Below are positions 9,643 to 18,917 of a DNA stretch of 64,000 nucleotides, piece by piece. The translations under genes were made by a program, and so were the position numbers. Where the stretch lies: positions 1 through 64,000 of the forward strand of contig NZ_QJQX01000078.1 of NCBI RefSeq assembly GCF_013393185.1, read 5' to 3'. This stretch comes from Sphingobium lactosutens. Lineage in GTDB: Bacteria; Pseudomonadota; Alphaproteobacteria; Sphingomonadales; Sphingomonadaceae. The stretch's first letter is position 1; every line of letters begins with the position of its first letter. The notes under the pieces were generated by a model. The model ran no database searches. It was not told the origin of the DNA and was given only the letters and a program-made list of their open reading frames with translations.

Positions 9643-11203
9643 CATCGCCGTCCCGACGCTCCACGCCATAGTGGCGCGCCACGCCCGCCAGACTCCGGAC
9701 GCCCCCGCCATCCGCTTCAACGGCGAGACTCTCAGCTATCGACAGCTTGACGCTCTTGCCGACCGCGTCGCCCACAGCCTGATCCGCGACGGTGTGAAGG
9801 CAAAGCAACATGTCCTCTTCCTCGGGCGCAACAGCGACGCCGTGCCCCTGTTGGCGCTCGGCGCAAACAAGATGGGCGCAATCCCGGTCCCGCTCAACTG
9901 GCGCCTCGCCCCGGCGGAGATTGCGCAGATCGTGCGGGATTGCACGCCCCCTCTGCTCTTTGTCGAACCCGGTTTCGAACAGAGCGCTCAGCAGGCCGCC
10001 GCTCTCTCCCAAAATCCGGTCCGGATCATATCCGCCCGATCGCTGCGCACCGGCAGGGAATGGCTGGAAGGAGCGCAGGAACCGATCGACCTGTCGAGCG
10101 ACCCGGAACATATCGCGATACAGGTCTATACCTCCGGCTCGACGGGCCGTCCCAAGGGCGTGATGCTGCCGCATCGCGCCTTGCTGGGCATCAACGTCCT
10201 GCGTCCCGCCGTAGAATGGGATCGATGGGGTCCGCAGGATGTGACGCTGGTGCAGGCGCCACTCGGTCATATCGGCGCCTTCGGCATGATGGCGAGGGCC
10301 CTGTTCTTCGGTGCGCTGGCGGTCATTCATGAAAGCTTCGACGCGGCGGCGACGCTCGCGGCGATCGAAGGCGACAGGGTCAGCAAGCTGTCCCTCGTTC
10401 CGACCGCGGTCAAGATGATCCTCGACCTACCTGAATCAGGTGGCGCGGATTACCGATCGCTCGACACCATCATCTACGGCTCCGCCCCGATCACGCCGAG
10501 CCTGTTGCGCCAAGCGGTCGCCACTTTCGGCTGCCGCTTCGCCCAAAGCTACGGGATGAGCGAAACCAGCGGTCCCACCGTGGTACTGCCGCCCGACGAT
10601 CATAATCCATTGGGTACGCAGCGCATGACCGGCGCGGGCAAGGCGCTGCCAGCCACTGAACTGCTGATTACCGATGAGGACGGGCGCCCGTTGCCGACCG
10701 GAGAAACCGGCGAGATCTGGATCAGGTCGGTCGCCAACATGGCCGGCTATTGGAACCTGCCGGATGAGACCGCGCATACGCTGACACCCGAGGGCTGGGT
10801 CCGGACCGGCGACGCAGGCTATCTGGATGCCGACGGTTATCTCTATGTCCGGGGGCGGGTGAAGGACATGATCATTTCCGGTGCCGAGAATATCTACCCG
10901 GCCGAAGTGGAAAATGTGCTGATCGGCCACCCCGATGTCGCGGACGTGGCCGTCATCGGCCTTCCCCATCCGCATTGGGGTGAGGCGGTGACTGCCGTCA
11001 TCGTGCCTCGTCCTGGCACCAGTCCCGGTCCCGACAGCATCATTGGCTGGGCGCGCGAACGGATCGCGGGATACAAGCTGCCCAAGGCGATATATTTTAT
11101 CGATGCGCTACCGCTCTCGGGCACCGGGAAAGTCGACAAGCGCCGCCTACGCGAGGATCGGCTGAATAGCGGGTGGAGCAGAAACACCACTCCACCCACA
11201 TAA
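9626..11203 (+). CDS. AMP-forming acyl-CoA ligase
   Basis: ANL-superfamily ligase of 525 residues that would activate a carboxylic acid to its CoA thioester through an acyl-adenylate. Visible motifs are the P-loop YTSGSTGRPKG (168-178), SYGMSETSG, TGDAGYLDADGYLYVRGR, and the C-terminal catalytic lysine in LSGTGKVDKRRL. The ATG at 9626 overlaps the end of the preceding broken ligase by 17 bases, indicating co-translation. As the intact copy it could compensate for its damaged neighbour, though the two sequences differ clearly. Confidence 0.93.
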   Translation: MHPYPDIAVPTLHAIVARHARQTPDAPAIRFNGETLSYRQLDALADRVAHSLIRDGVKAKQHVLFLGRNSDAVPLLALGANKMGAIPVPLNWRLAPAEIAQIVRDCTPPLLFVEPGFEQSAQQAAALSQNPVRIISARSLRTGREWLEGAQEPIDLSSDPEHIAIQVYTSGSTGRPKGVMLPHRALLGINVLRPAVEWDRWGPQDVTLVQAPLGHIGAFGMMARALFFGALAVIHESFDAAATLAAIEGDRVSKLSLVPTAVKMILDLPESGGADYRSLDTIIYGSAPITPSLLRQAVATFGCRFAQSYGMSETSGPTVVLPPDDHNPLGTQRMTGAGKALPATELLITDEDGRPLPTGETGEIWIRSVANMAGYWNLPDETAHTLTPEGWVRTGDAGYLDADGYLYVRGRVKDMIISGAENIYPAEVENVLIGHPDVADVAVIGLPHPHWGEAVTAVIVPRPGTSPGPDSIIGWARERIAGYKLPKAIYFIDALPLSGTGKVDKRRLREDRLNSGWSRNTTPPT

Positions 11204-11226
11204 CGAAGACTGAGGGACCACCGCAG

Positions 11227-11248
11227 ACCGATGGTCGCCTTCATCGGT
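11227..11248. terminator. Hairpin between convergent ligase and SDR genes
   Basis: ACCGATG and CATCGGT form a perfect seven-base stem with an eight-base loop in the 45-base gap between the two convergent stop codons. No strong T-tract. Confidence 0.4.
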
Positions 11249-12037
11249 TCAGACGATGGAATTTGGGGCGCCGGGCAGGAAAGGCGTGAAGACGCCCAGC
11301 GTCTGCCCGCCATCGACAGCCAGTTCTGCGCCGCACATATAGGAGGAATCATCGCTGGCGAGGAACAGGTTCACCTTCGCCACTTCTTCCGGTTCGCCAA
11401 TGCGCTGGATCGTCTGGCCGACATAATATTTCGACAGTTCCTCGGGCTTTTCATTGGTGACATTGCCCATCACCGTGTTGATGCCGCCTGGGAAAACCGC
11501 GTTGACGCGCACGCCCTTATGCCCGAACTCCATGGCAGCCGTCTTCGAAATCCCGCGCAGCGCCCATTTGCTGGCCGAATAGGCGGTAAGACCGTTCATG
11601 CCCCACAGCCCCGAGCTGGAGCAGACATTGACGATCGAACCCTTGCCCTTGGCGATCATTCCCGGCACCAGCGTCTTCATGCCCAGCCAGGCGCCCACCA
11701 GATTGATGCGGAGCACCCGTTCAAAATCGTCCTTCTTCAGATCCAGCATCGCAGCGGGATGGACGATGCCCGCATTATTCACCAGCACGTCTGCCGCGCC
11801 CCAGCGATCGGCGGTCGCTTTCGCCAGCGCTTCCCATTGCGTCTCGTCGGACACGTCGATCTTGTAAAACAGGGCGGATTCGCCGATGCTGGCTGCCACG
11901 GCTTGGCCTTCGGCTTCCAACATGTCGGCCAGCACCACCTTGGCGCCCTCCGCGGCGAACAAGCGGGCAGTGGCCTCACCCTGTCCGCGCGCGCCGCCGG
12001 TGACTACCGCGACCCGACCTTCTAGCTTCCCAGCCAT
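11249..12037 (-). CDS. Short-chain dehydrogenase/reductase, hydroxysteroid dehydrogenase-like
   Basis: Classical SDR of 262 residues with TGGARGQG (13-20), VNNAG (86-90) and catalytic Y153-S-A-S-K157. The pattern GGARGQG with a C-terminal VDGGQTLG resembles 3-alpha/20-beta-hydroxysteroid dehydrogenase-type SDRs, but similar SDRs act on many alcohols. The start at 12037 has AAGGAG upstream. It is transcribed divergently from the SDR at 12140, sharing a promoter region with a weak motif A copy. Confidence 0.9.
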   Translation of the reverse strand: MAGKLEGRVAVVTGGARGQGEATARLFAAEGAKVVLADMLEAEGQAVAASIGESALFYKIDVSDETQWEALAKATADRWGAADVLVNNAGIVHPAAMLDLKKDDFERVLRINLVGAWLGMKTLVPGMIAKGKGSIVNVCSSSGLWGMNGLTAYSASKWALRGISKTAAMEFGHKGVRVNAVFPGGINTVMGNVTNEKPEELSKYYVGQTIQRIGEPEEVAKVNLFLASDDSSYMCGAELAVDGGQTLGVFTPFLPGAPNSIV

Positions 12038-12081
12038 AAATCCACTCCTTGATTGCACCAATGCAAGACATACCTATAATG

Positions 12082-12095
12082 GGATGCTGACACAC
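12082..12095. promoter_or_regulatory. Weak motif A operator candidate (GGATGCTGACACAC)
   Basis: Resembles the 14269 copy GTATGCTGACATAC with three differences. It lies in the 102-base divergent promoter between the SDR genes starting at 12037 and 12140. Confidence 0.3.
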
Positions 12096-12139
12096 TGTAT
12101 ATATACTAACGATGTATCGAGCGATGGGAGAGGAAGAAT

Positions 12140-12934
12140 ATGCGACTGAACGAAAAGGTAGCGCTCATTCTCGGCGCCGCTGGCAAAGACAATATGGGCC
12201 AGACCATTGCCCGCCGTCTTGCCGCCGAAGGATGCAAGGTCGTCGTCGGTGGGCGGCATATGGACGAGCTGGAGGCATTGGCCAAGGAACTGGATGGGGC
12301 GGCCGCCCAAGTCGATGTCACCTGCAAGGCGGAGGTCGATGCTGCGGCGGACTTGGCGGTATCCCGTTTCGGCAAGCTCGACATTGGCGTCAATGCGACT
12401 GGCTGGGGCCTTTTGAAGCCGACGCATGAGACAAGCGAGGCTGACCTCGACAAGATACTGGCGATCCAGTTCAAGGGGCCGTTTTTCTTCATTCAGGCCA
12501 TGCTGCGCACCATGGGGCGAGGCGGATCGATCATTCAAATTTCGTCGGCAACCGCGACCATCATGTTGGACAATCACGCCGCATATATGGGGACCAAGGC
12601 GGGCATCGATCATGTGATCCGTACCGTGGCCAATGAATATGGCGTCCAGGGCATCCGGGCCAATTCCATCTCGCCGGGCCTGACGGAGACGCCGATGGCA
12701 GGCTCCACCTTCGACTATCCTGAACTGGTACATGCCTTCGAGCGCGAATATCCGCTCGGCCGGATCGGCACGCGGGAGGATATCGCGGCCGGCGTGGTGT
12801 GGCTTGCGTCCGACGAATGTTTCATGACGGGCCAGAATCTCCAGATAAATGGCGGTTTGACGCTACGCCGCAATCCCAGCCTCACCGAATTGGGTGAAAT
12901 CGCAGCCAAGGCGACGGCGCATCTGACGAGCTGA
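12140..12934 (+). CDS. SDR-family oxidoreductase (enoyl-reductase-like N-terminus)
   Basis: SDR of 264 residues. The cofactor loop LGAAGKDNMG (11-20) departs from TGxxxGIG and recalls enoyl-ACP-reductase-like SDRs, the NNAG position reads NATG, and the active site is Y149-M-G-T-K153. Its C-terminal NGGLTLRRNPS and overall sequence mark it as a paralogue of the SDR at 43735. The start at 12140 follows GGGAGAGG. It precedes the MarR gene by 101 bases. Confidence 0.9.
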   Translation: MRLNEKVALILGAAGKDNMGQTIARRLAAEGCKVVVGGRHMDELEALAKELDGAAAQVDVTCKAEVDAAADLAVSRFGKLDIGVNATGWGLLKPTHETSEADLDKILAIQFKGPFFFIQAMLRTMGRGGSIIQISSATATIMLDNHAAYMGTKAGIDHVIRTVANEYGVQGIRANSISPGLTETPMAGSTFDYPELVHAFEREYPLGRIGTREDIAAGVVWLASDECFMTGQNLQINGGLTLRRNPSLTELGEIAAKATAHLTS

Positions 12935-13035
12935 GTTGAACAAGGCTGCGCTTGACCCGAAGACAAGGTTCGGCAAAGGAAATTGATTAGTTGGCGTTGA
13001 AGCCTTGGGGGCTTGACTGAATCGGGAGGAAAATA

Positions 13036-13548
13036 ATGGCATCCACAAATTTGAAAGGCGATCTGGCGAAAGCCTCACTGCCTGAGGTGGATGCACCTTT
13101 CCCAAATTTCAAGGAAAGCCTCGCTTATCAGGCGCAACTGTTCGCCAGACTCACGCAGAATGACTATATGGCCCGGATTGCGGAGACGGGCATCGCGCCA
13201 GCGCAAGCCTATGTGCTCGGCGAACTGTGGTTCAACGAGCCTCTGTCCCAGGTTGAACTGGCCCGGCGACTGGAAATAGGCAAGGCGACGGTCGGTCAGA
13301 CACTCACGCGCCTGGAACGGGCAGGCGTCATCGAACGTCGGCGTATCCAATCGGACCGACGGGTCGTGATGGTCCATTTGACAGAAAAGGGCCGGCACCT
13401 GCGCGAACCCCTTCGGAGTGCGACGGTCGAACAAGCCGACGCGCTGGAGGAGGCGCTGGGTAAGAAGAGGATGGAAGAGCTGACTGAAACCCTGACGCGG
13501 GTAAACCAACTTCTCCTCACCGACTTCAGCCGGCCCTGTCTGGACTGA
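13036..13548 (+). CDS. MarR-family transcriptional regulator
   Basis: A 170-residue winged-helix protein. The DNA-binding region runs from about residue 55 to 120, with LSQVELARRLEIGKATVGQT as helix-turn-helix and ERRRIQSDRRVVMVHLTEKG as wing. MarR proteins usually sense aromatic or acidic ligands and repress nearby genes. The upstream 101 bases contain no motif A copy, so it is less likely to be the regulator of that motif. A GGGAGG site precedes the ATG. Confidence 0.92.
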   Translation: MASTNLKGDLAKASLPEVDAPFPNFKESLAYQAQLFARLTQNDYMARIAETGIAPAQAYVLGELWFNEPLSQVELARRLEIGKATVGQTLTRLERAGVIERRRIQSDRRVVMVHLTEKGRHLREPLRSATVEQADALEEALGKKRMEELTETLTRVNQLLLTDFSRPCLD

Positions 13549-13612
13549 AATATCTGGACTAAAATTGGTCCCCTTCAAAGATCAGAGGATGCGAATTTCA
13601 GGGCCAGGCGGG

Positions 13613-13631
13613 CGATGCAACTTGTGCATCG
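13613..13631. terminator. Hairpin between convergent MarR and VOC genes
   Basis: CGATGCA and TGCATCG form a perfect seven-base stem with loop ACTTG in the 141-base space between the two convergent genes. Nothing else recognisable is in that gap. Confidence 0.45.
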
Positions 13632-13689
13632 TCATACCAGCCTGATTGCATGTTTGAGCACCCTACCAGAACCGGCGAGAGTGGCTAAA

Positions 13690-14226
13690 TCAACTGATCG
13701 AAAAATAGCGAATGGGCTCCGTACCATCAAAGCCCTCCGCCGATTTACGCACCAGATCATAAACGCCCAGCAGTTGGGGTGTCGGTTCGTATAATTCAAC
13801 ATAATGGCCAAGCTCAGCGACGCAGTCCATCATGGCAAAGCCGACGCCGGGTGAAACCTCCGCATAGAGACCGACAGCATGACCGGCGGCCTCGAAGCGA
13901 GCCATCTCCGCCTTCATATCGTCGACGATCAGGGCGACATGATGCATCCCCTGCCCGCCATCGGGATATATGTCATGAAAGACAGACGGACCCGCATTAT
14001 TCTGCTGCACGAACTCCACCATGACCTCACCCCATTGGCCATAGGCGGAGGTATGATCCAGCTCGACCGGCTGCCCGCGATAAAGGGACAGCGACAAGGG
14101 AATATGCTCGGCGACGTAAAATGGTCCTGATCCAAAGGTCCTTACATGCGCCTTGGCAGCGGCAACCACGTCCGGCACGAAATAGGCAATCTGCCTGATA
14201 GGCTTGCCCTCGATCAGGCCCGTCAT
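13690..14226 (-). CDS. VOC (glyoxalase/dioxygenase) superfamily protein
   Basis: A 178-residue protein of the vicinal-oxygen-chelate fold. IRQIAYFVPDVVAAA opens the first betaalphabetabetabeta unit and MHHVALIVDDMKAEMARFEA opens the second. These enzymes bind a metal and carry out isomerisation, epimerisation or ring cleavage. The closest relative in the window is the VOC protein at 43164, with the shared GxGPF segment. The start at 14226 follows AGGAGAG. It is divergent from the MFS transporter across a perfect motif A palindrome. Confidence 0.85.
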   Translation of the reverse strand: MTGLIEGKPIRQIAYFVPDVVAAAKAHVRTFGSGPFYVAEHIPLSLSLYRGQPVELDHTSAYGQWGEVMVEFVQQNNAGPSVFHDIYPDGGQGMHHVALIVDDMKAEMARFEAAGHAVGLYAEVSPGVGFAMMDCVAELGHYVELYEPTPQLLGVYDLVRKSAEGFDGTEPIRYFSIS

Positions 14227-14268
14227 TTCTCTCTCCTGAAAATTTGACAATCAATGGAATCTGATATC

Positions 14269-14282
14269 GTATGCTGACATAC
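14269..14282. promoter_or_regulatory. Motif A operator candidate (GTATGCTGACATAC)
   Basis: Arms GTATG and CATAC are perfectly inverted around CTGA. It lies between the divergent VOC (14226) and MFS (14302) genes. Confidence 0.5.
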
Positions 14283-14301
14283 ATATAGGCGCGCGGCAAG
14301 A

Positions 14302-15600
14302 ATGGATCGATGCTTTCCATGCCGTGAGGGAGAGGATATCGATTTGACAACGACGGCTGCGGCATCGCCCTCAACGGCGGCTGGTTTCCAGGGATGGCAC
14401 ATGGTCGCCATCACCTTTGTGGTCCTCAACTGCACACTGGGCGTGAACTTCGCAGCCTATGGCGCGATGGTAGAAGCCATTCAGCGAGAGTTCGACACCA
14501 GCCGCGCATTCGCCTCGGCAGGGTTGAGCATGGTGACTCTCGCCCTGGGCATGCTGTCCCCCCTGGTTGGCGGGCTGATGCACCGCATCTCCATCAAGTC
14601 GATGATGATCACCGGCATCGCCCTGAACGCGCTGGGCTTCGTCGCGCTGACCCAGATCAACAATATCGGCCTGTTGCTCGCAATCTACGTGCTGATGATC
14701 GGTCCGGGCGTCGCCCTGTCAGGTCCCGTCCCCTGCACGGCAGTCATTTCCAACTGGTTCAATAGCGGGCGCGGCAAGGCGCTGGGCATCATCAACATGC
14801 CCGCAGGCAATACGCTGATGCCGCTTCTAACCGCCCTGTTGCTCAGCCAGTACGGGCTTCAGGGCGCTTTCCTGTCATGCGGACTGATCATAGCCGCCCT
14901 TCTGCCGATCATGTGGTTCCTGGTCGATACGCCGGAAAAGATCGGTCAGCGCGCCAAGGGCGCGACGACAGATGCACAGCGCGCCGAAACGGTCCTGTCG
15001 GCTGCACAGATATTGCGATCCCCTCCCTTCCTGGTCCTCACCGCCGGCGTGACGCTGTTGAGCTGCGCGGGCCTTGTGATCGTGACGCATATTGTGGCGC
15101 TGGCGACCGATCGTGGCATTGACCTGGGATCGGCGTCGCTGCTGCTTTCCGCCTTTGGCCTCGCCGGCATCGTCGGCGCGCCCCTTTTCGGCTGGGTCGC
15201 CGACCGGATCGGCGGAGGTCGGACCTTCGCTCTTATCGCGCTGTTGCAAATTCTGCCATGGTTCGGCCTGATGGCCGCAGGGAACAGCCTGCCGTTGCTG
15301 CTGGCCAGCGCCTTCACAATCGGCATGTGCAGCAACGCCATCCTGACACTGTTCGGGGCGACCATGGGCAGCTGGCTGGGATCGGCGAATGTCGGTCTGG
15401 GCATGGGGCTGTGCTATATGCTGCAAATCCCCTTCATGTTTGGCGCCGGCCCGTTGGCCGGCGCGATGTTCGATCATTTTGGCAGCTATGGACCGACCGT
15501 CCTGCTGCATGTTTCGACATTCGTGCTGATTGGGGTTCTGTTCCTCTTTTATCGTCCCCACCCAAGCGGTGTCAGTATGTCTCCACCAGCAGCCGACTGA
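14302..15600 (+). CDS. MFS transporter
   Basis: A 432-residue polytopic membrane protein with about 12 hydrophobic segments, the only complete transporter gene in the window. The loop after the second segment reads GGLMHRISIKS and the equivalent second-half loop is FGWVADRIGGGRTF, the conserved MFS motif. It resembles monocarboxylate/oxalate-type MFS carriers and may import the pathway's acidic substrate. The start is uncertain: ATG at 14302 has a weak site, whereas TTG at 14344 follows GGGAGAGG. Its last 29 bases overlap the convergent NTF2-like gene. Confidence 0.9.
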   Translation: MDRCFPCREGEDIDLTTTAAASPSTAAGFQGWHMVAITFVVLNCTLGVNFAAYGAMVEAIQREFDTSRAFASAGLSMVTLALGMLSPLVGGLMHRISIKSMMITGIALNALGFVALTQINNIGLLLAIYVLMIGPGVALSGPVPCTAVISNWFNSGRGKALGIINMPAGNTLMPLLTALLLSQYGLQGAFLSCGLIIAALLPIMWFLVDTPEKIGQRAKGATTDAQRAETVLSAAQILRSPPFLVLTAGVTLLSCAGLVIVTHIVALATDRGIDLGSASLLLSAFGLAGIVGAPLFGWVADRIGGGRTFALIALLQILPWFGLMAAGNSLPLLLASAFTIGMCSNAILTLFGATMGSWLGSANVGLGMGLCYMLQIPFMFGAGPLAGAMFDHFGSYGPTVLLHVSTFVLIGVLFLFYRPHPSGVSMSPPAAD

Positions 15601-16021
15601 TTCGGAGCGAGGCAATCTTCCACCCCCCTTCGACGCGACGATAATTTTCATGGTAGTGGCCATAGCCATAAAAACGCGCAAATGGGGCACCTGCCGGCAT
15701 CCGCAATATGTCCGCCAGTGCCCAGATGCCGGTAGCACTGTCTTCCGACAGGATCTCGATTTCGGGCATGTGTCCGTAATGCGCGCTGGTGATCGGACCG
15801 ATGCCGCTGCTGACATAGTCGACAATGGCGGCGCGTCCGACGATCGGCTCCTGATCCGGTCCGGGATTTTCCTCCAGCGCGCCGCCCACGTCGAATATCG
15901 CATCTTCGGTGAAAAGTTCTGAAAATCCTGCCCAATCCTTGGTATCCATCAGGCGGAAATATCGCGCCTTCAGGCGCTTGATTTCCTCGATCGCGAGCAA
16001 GGATTTCACCGCGTCAGCCAT
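15572..16021 (-). CDS. SnoaL/NTF2-like protein
   Basis: A 149-residue cone-shaped alpha+beta-fold protein. The N-terminal helix region IEEIKRLKARYFRLMDTKDW followed by FTEDAIFD is typical of SnoaL-like proteins, a group that includes ketosteroid isomerase- and dehydratase-type enzymes. The best match in the window is the protein at 55443. The start at 16021 follows GGAGAG. Its promoter region, shared with the divergent P450, holds two motif A copies. The reaction is unknown. Confidence 0.82.
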   Translation of the reverse strand: MADAVKSLLAIEEIKRLKARYFRLMDTKDWAGFSELFTEDAIFDVGGALEENPGPDQEPIVGRAAIVDYVSSGIGPITSAHYGHMPEIEILSEDSATGIWALADILRMPAGAPFARFYGYGHYHENYRRVEGGWKIASLRISRLLVETY

Positions 16022-16046
16022 TCTTCTCTCCATCCTCGATTGATAT

Positions 16047-16075
16047 GTATGCTAGCATTTGATATGCTAGCGACT
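16047..16075. promoter_or_regulatory. Tandem motif A operator candidates
   Basis: GTATGCTAGCATTT (16047-16060) and ATATGCTAGCGACT (16062-16075) are spaced 15 bases apart centre to centre, in the 89-base gap between the divergent NTF2-like gene and the P450. Confidence 0.5.
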
Positions 16076-16110
16076 TAATAAGGGTAGAGCATAGGGAAGT
16101 TGGATTGGCA

Positions 16111-17343
16111 ATGAAGACGCAAGAGAATCTGGGTAGCCTGGCTATGCCTGAAATCCAAACCTGCCCCTTCCCTTTCCTCGACCGGCTGCTGGAGGAGACT
16201 CCGGTCTACAAGGATCCGCTGACGAACATGTATATCGTCACGCGCTACGAGGATATCGGGCATATCTCGGCCCGTCCCGACATCTATTCCAACAAGACGA
16301 CCATCGTGGTCGGCCGGCACGATTCGCCCGTCGCGGAGGAAGTAGCGCGCCGCTATGCCGAGCGCGGCTTTCCCGAAATGCACACGCTGGTCACCAATGA
16401 TCCGCCGGAGCATACGTCTTACCGCGCGCTCGTGGAAAAGGCCTTTACCCCCAGCTATGTCAAGGAACTGGAACCCTATATCGAAAAGTTGGTCGATGAA
16501 CTGATCGACGGGATGCTGAGCAATGGCAGGGCCAATCTGTTGCCCGAATTCGCGATCAAGGTGCCGATGTACATCATCGCTGACCAGCTGGGTGTGGACA
16601 GGGGGGATTATGACCGTTTCAAATTGTGGTCGGATGTCACGGTGGAGCGCAACAACCCTCTGCTCGATCCGGACCGCGAACTGGAAATCACCGATCATCT
16701 GATCGACATGCAGAATTATCTCTATGCGCGTGCGGTGGTGTACCGTGGCGCCCCGACCGACAATCTGCTCAGCCGTCTTGTCCATGCCGAAGTCGATGGC
16801 GAAAAGCTGAGCAACCCGGCACTGATCGCCGTCGCGCACCAACTGCTGGTCGCAGGGAATGAAACGACAACGACCGGCATCACCACGGCGATGTGGCTGC
16901 TGCTGACCAATCCGGAATTGCGCGCCGCGATCGAGGCCGACCCTTCGCGTATCCCCAGCTTTGTCGAGGAAGTGCTGCGGTCCCACTCTCCCGTGCCGCA
17001 TATGTGGCGCGTGGCGACGCAAGACAGTGAGATCGGCGGTGTCCATATCCCCAAGGGGGCCGTGCTGATGCTCAGCTATCTCGCCGGCAACCGCGATCCG
17101 GCGCAATGGTCCTGCCCGGAACAGTTCGAGATCGGGCGCAAGGGCGTGCGCAATCACCTGGCCTTCGGCCGCGGAATCCATTTCTGCATCGGCAACCAGT
17201 TGGCGCGGGGCGAGATGCGGATCGCGATCCGGAAATTGCTGGAACGCCTGCCCGACCTGCGCCTCTCGCCCGATCATCCGGCACCGCAGTTCATTCCGCA
17301 TTTCGCAATCCACGCGCTTGATCATCTGCACGTTGCGTTCTGA
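16111..17343 (+). CDS. Cytochrome P450
   Basis: Soluble bacterial-type P450 of 410 residues, a heme monooxygenase needing ferredoxin-delivered electrons. The I-helix motif AGNET is at 248-252, the K-helix ExxR is E287-R290, and the heme signature FGRGIHFCIG places the thiolate at C359. The start at 16111 is preferred over an in-frame TTG six bases earlier. A crotonase follows 45 bases downstream. It is similar to the P450 at 26468, for example in NDPPEH and FKLWSDV. No ferredoxin gene is present. Confidence 0.95.
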   Translation: MKTQENLGSLAMPEIQTCPFPFLDRLLEETPVYKDPLTNMYIVTRYEDIGHISARPDIYSNKTTIVVGRHDSPVAEEVARRYAERGFPEMHTLVTNDPPEHTSYRALVEKAFTPSYVKELEPYIEKLVDELIDGMLSNGRANLLPEFAIKVPMYIIADQLGVDRGDYDRFKLWSDVTVERNNPLLDPDRELEITDHLIDMQNYLYARAVVYRGAPTDNLLSRLVHAEVDGEKLSNPALIAVAHQLLVAGNETTTTGITTAMWLLLTNPELRAAIEADPSRIPSFVEEVLRSHSPVPHMWRVATQDSEIGGVHIPKGAVLMLSYLAGNRDPAQWSCPEQFEIGRKGVRNHLAFGRGIHFCIGNQLARGEMRIAIRKLLERLPDLRLSPDHPAPQFIPHFAIHALDHLHVAF

Positions 17344-17388
17344 TCAACAAAGATCGAATATCCGGCGATTGCTCATCAAGGAGCCGAC

Positions 17389-18186
17389 ATGAACTTCGAC
17401 CATTACGAAATGCTGTCCTTTTCACGGGATGGCCGCGTGCTCACCATCACCATGAATCGTCCAGAACTGCTCAATGCGGTGAATCACGCGCTGCACGAGG
17501 AAATGGCCCGCGTCTTCTTCGACGCGGCCGACGATACGGAAAGTGACGTCATCGTGCTGACCGGTGCGGGCAAGGCCTTTTCCGCCGGCGGCGATTTCGA
17601 CTGGTTGGAAAAGCAGGCCAAGGGCGACCGTGTGCCCTTCGTCCACGAAGCCAAGAGCATGCGACGGATCGTCATGGGCCTGCTCGATTGCGCCAAGCCG
17701 GTGATCGCGAAGGTCAATGGCGACGCAATGGGCTTTGGGGCGTCTCTCGCCCTTCTGAGCGATATCATCATCGCGGCCGACCATGCCCGTTTCGCCGATC
17801 CGCATGTCAAGCTCGGCCTGGTGGCGGGCGACGGCGGCGCGTTGATCTGGCCGCAGCTGATCGGTTTTGCCAAGGCGAAACATTATCTTCTGACCGGTGA
17901 GCCGATCGGCGCCGTCGAAGCCGAGCGGTGCAATCTGATCAATTTCGCGGTCCCGGCGGAAGAACTGGACGCCTTCGTCGACAAATATACCGCCAAGCTG
18001 GCCCGCGGCGCGCAGACCGCCATCCGCTACACAAAGTCGATCACGAACATTCCCCTGCGCCAGCTTTTCAGTTCAGTCTTTGAAGCGGGCGTCGCCTATG
18101 AAGGGCTGGCCACCTACACCACCGATTTTGGAGAGGCTGTTCATTCGGTGTTGGAAAAGCGACGGCCTGAATTCACCGGCAAATAA
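17389..18186 (+). CDS. Enoyl-CoA hydratase/isomerase family protein
   Basis: A 265-residue crotonase-fold enzyme. Oxyanion-hole segments are AFSAGGDFDWLE and AKVNGDAMGFGASLALLSD, followed by ARFADPHVKLGLVAGDGGAL, all standard for the family. It would hydrate, isomerise or cleave an acyl-CoA. AAGGAG precedes the start. It lies 45 bases after the P450 in the same orientation, with NTF2-like proteins and a flavoprotein following. Confidence 0.93.
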   Translation: MNFDHYEMLSFSRDGRVLTITMNRPELLNAVNHALHEEMARVFFDAADDTESDVIVLTGAGKAFSAGGDFDWLEKQAKGDRVPFVHEAKSMRRIVMGLLDCAKPVIAKVNGDAMGFGASLALLSDIIIAADHARFADPHVKLGLVAGDGGALIWPQLIGFAKAKHYLLTGEPIGAVEAERCNLINFAVPAEELDAFVDKYTAKLARGAQTAIRYTKSITNIPLRQLFSSVFEAGVAYEGLATYTTDFGEAVHSVLEKRRPEFTGK

Positions 18187-18240
18187 GGGTGCAATGACAT
18201 TTCATGGCTTTTCAGCGTCAACTCCGTATGCAACCATATC

Positions 18241-18254
18241 ATATGCTGGCGGCC
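18241..18254. promoter_or_regulatory. Weak motif A half-site (ATATGCTGGCGGCC)
   Basis: The left half matches motif A and the right half does not. It lies 34 bases upstream of the NTF2-like start at 18288, in the 101-base gap after the crotonase. Confidence 0.25.
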
Positions 18255-18287
18255 CGATTGACGGAGTCGTTGATGAGAGGATGACAG

Positions 18288-18890
18288 ATGGACGACAGTC
18301 TGGAAGCGCGTTTGCGCCTGGCGCTGGACCGGCAGGAAATCGAGCATGTGCTCAAACTCTATTGCCGCGCCATTGATCGTTGCGACCTGGAACTGCTGAA
18401 AACCATCTATCATCCTGACGGCACCGACGATCATGGCTCCTTTTCGGGCAACGCCATGGAATTCGCTGAGGTGATCATCCCCTCGCTCCGCGACGGCATT
18501 CTCGATGGCATGCACACGGTCACGCATTGCACCATCGATGTCGATGGCGATTTCGCAACGTCAGAATCCTATTATTGGGCCTATCAGCGCGCGCCCGGTG
18601 GCGAAGAGGCTGTGACGGCCTTTTTCGGCCAGGACTATTCCGACAAGGCCAGGGCGGATGGCACGATCGGCGGCTATCACGACTATTATTGCGGGGGCCG
18701 CTACATCGACCTGTTCGAACGACGCGATGGTCAATGGAAAATTCTGCGCCGCAAGATCACCAACGAATGGAACGATATCCGTCCGAGCACGCGCATCACC
18801 GATGCGGGCCATGTCGCCCATTATAATCTGCCGGGTCGCCGCGACCGGCAGGACCCCGTCTATCTGAACCGCATTCCCGGCCGCGCCTGA
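18288..18890 (+). CDS. SnoaL-like (NTF2-fold) protein
   Basis: A 200-residue member of the SnoaL_4-like group: YCRAIDRCDLELLKTIYHPD, then DDHG, and a C-terminal GGRYIDLFERRDGQWKILRR strand. The same architecture occurs at 20356 and 45644. Relatives include the dehydratase/isomerase-type enzymes of polycyclic substrates, so a non-redox step on a hydroxylated intermediate is plausible. GAGAGG precedes the ATG. It is immediately followed by the FAD oxidoreductase. Confidence 0.85.
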   Translation: MDDSLEARLRLALDRQEIEHVLKLYCRAIDRCDLELLKTIYHPDGTDDHGSFSGNAMEFAEVIIPSLRDGILDGMHTVTHCTIDVDGDFATSESYYWAYQRAPGGEEAVTAFFGQDYSDKARADGTIGGYHDYYCGGRYIDLFERRDGQWKILRRKITNEWNDIRPSTRITDAGHVAHYNLPGRRDRQDPVYLNRIPGRA

Positions 18891-18917
18891 ACGCGACCGA
18901 CGACCAGGAGAGAAGCC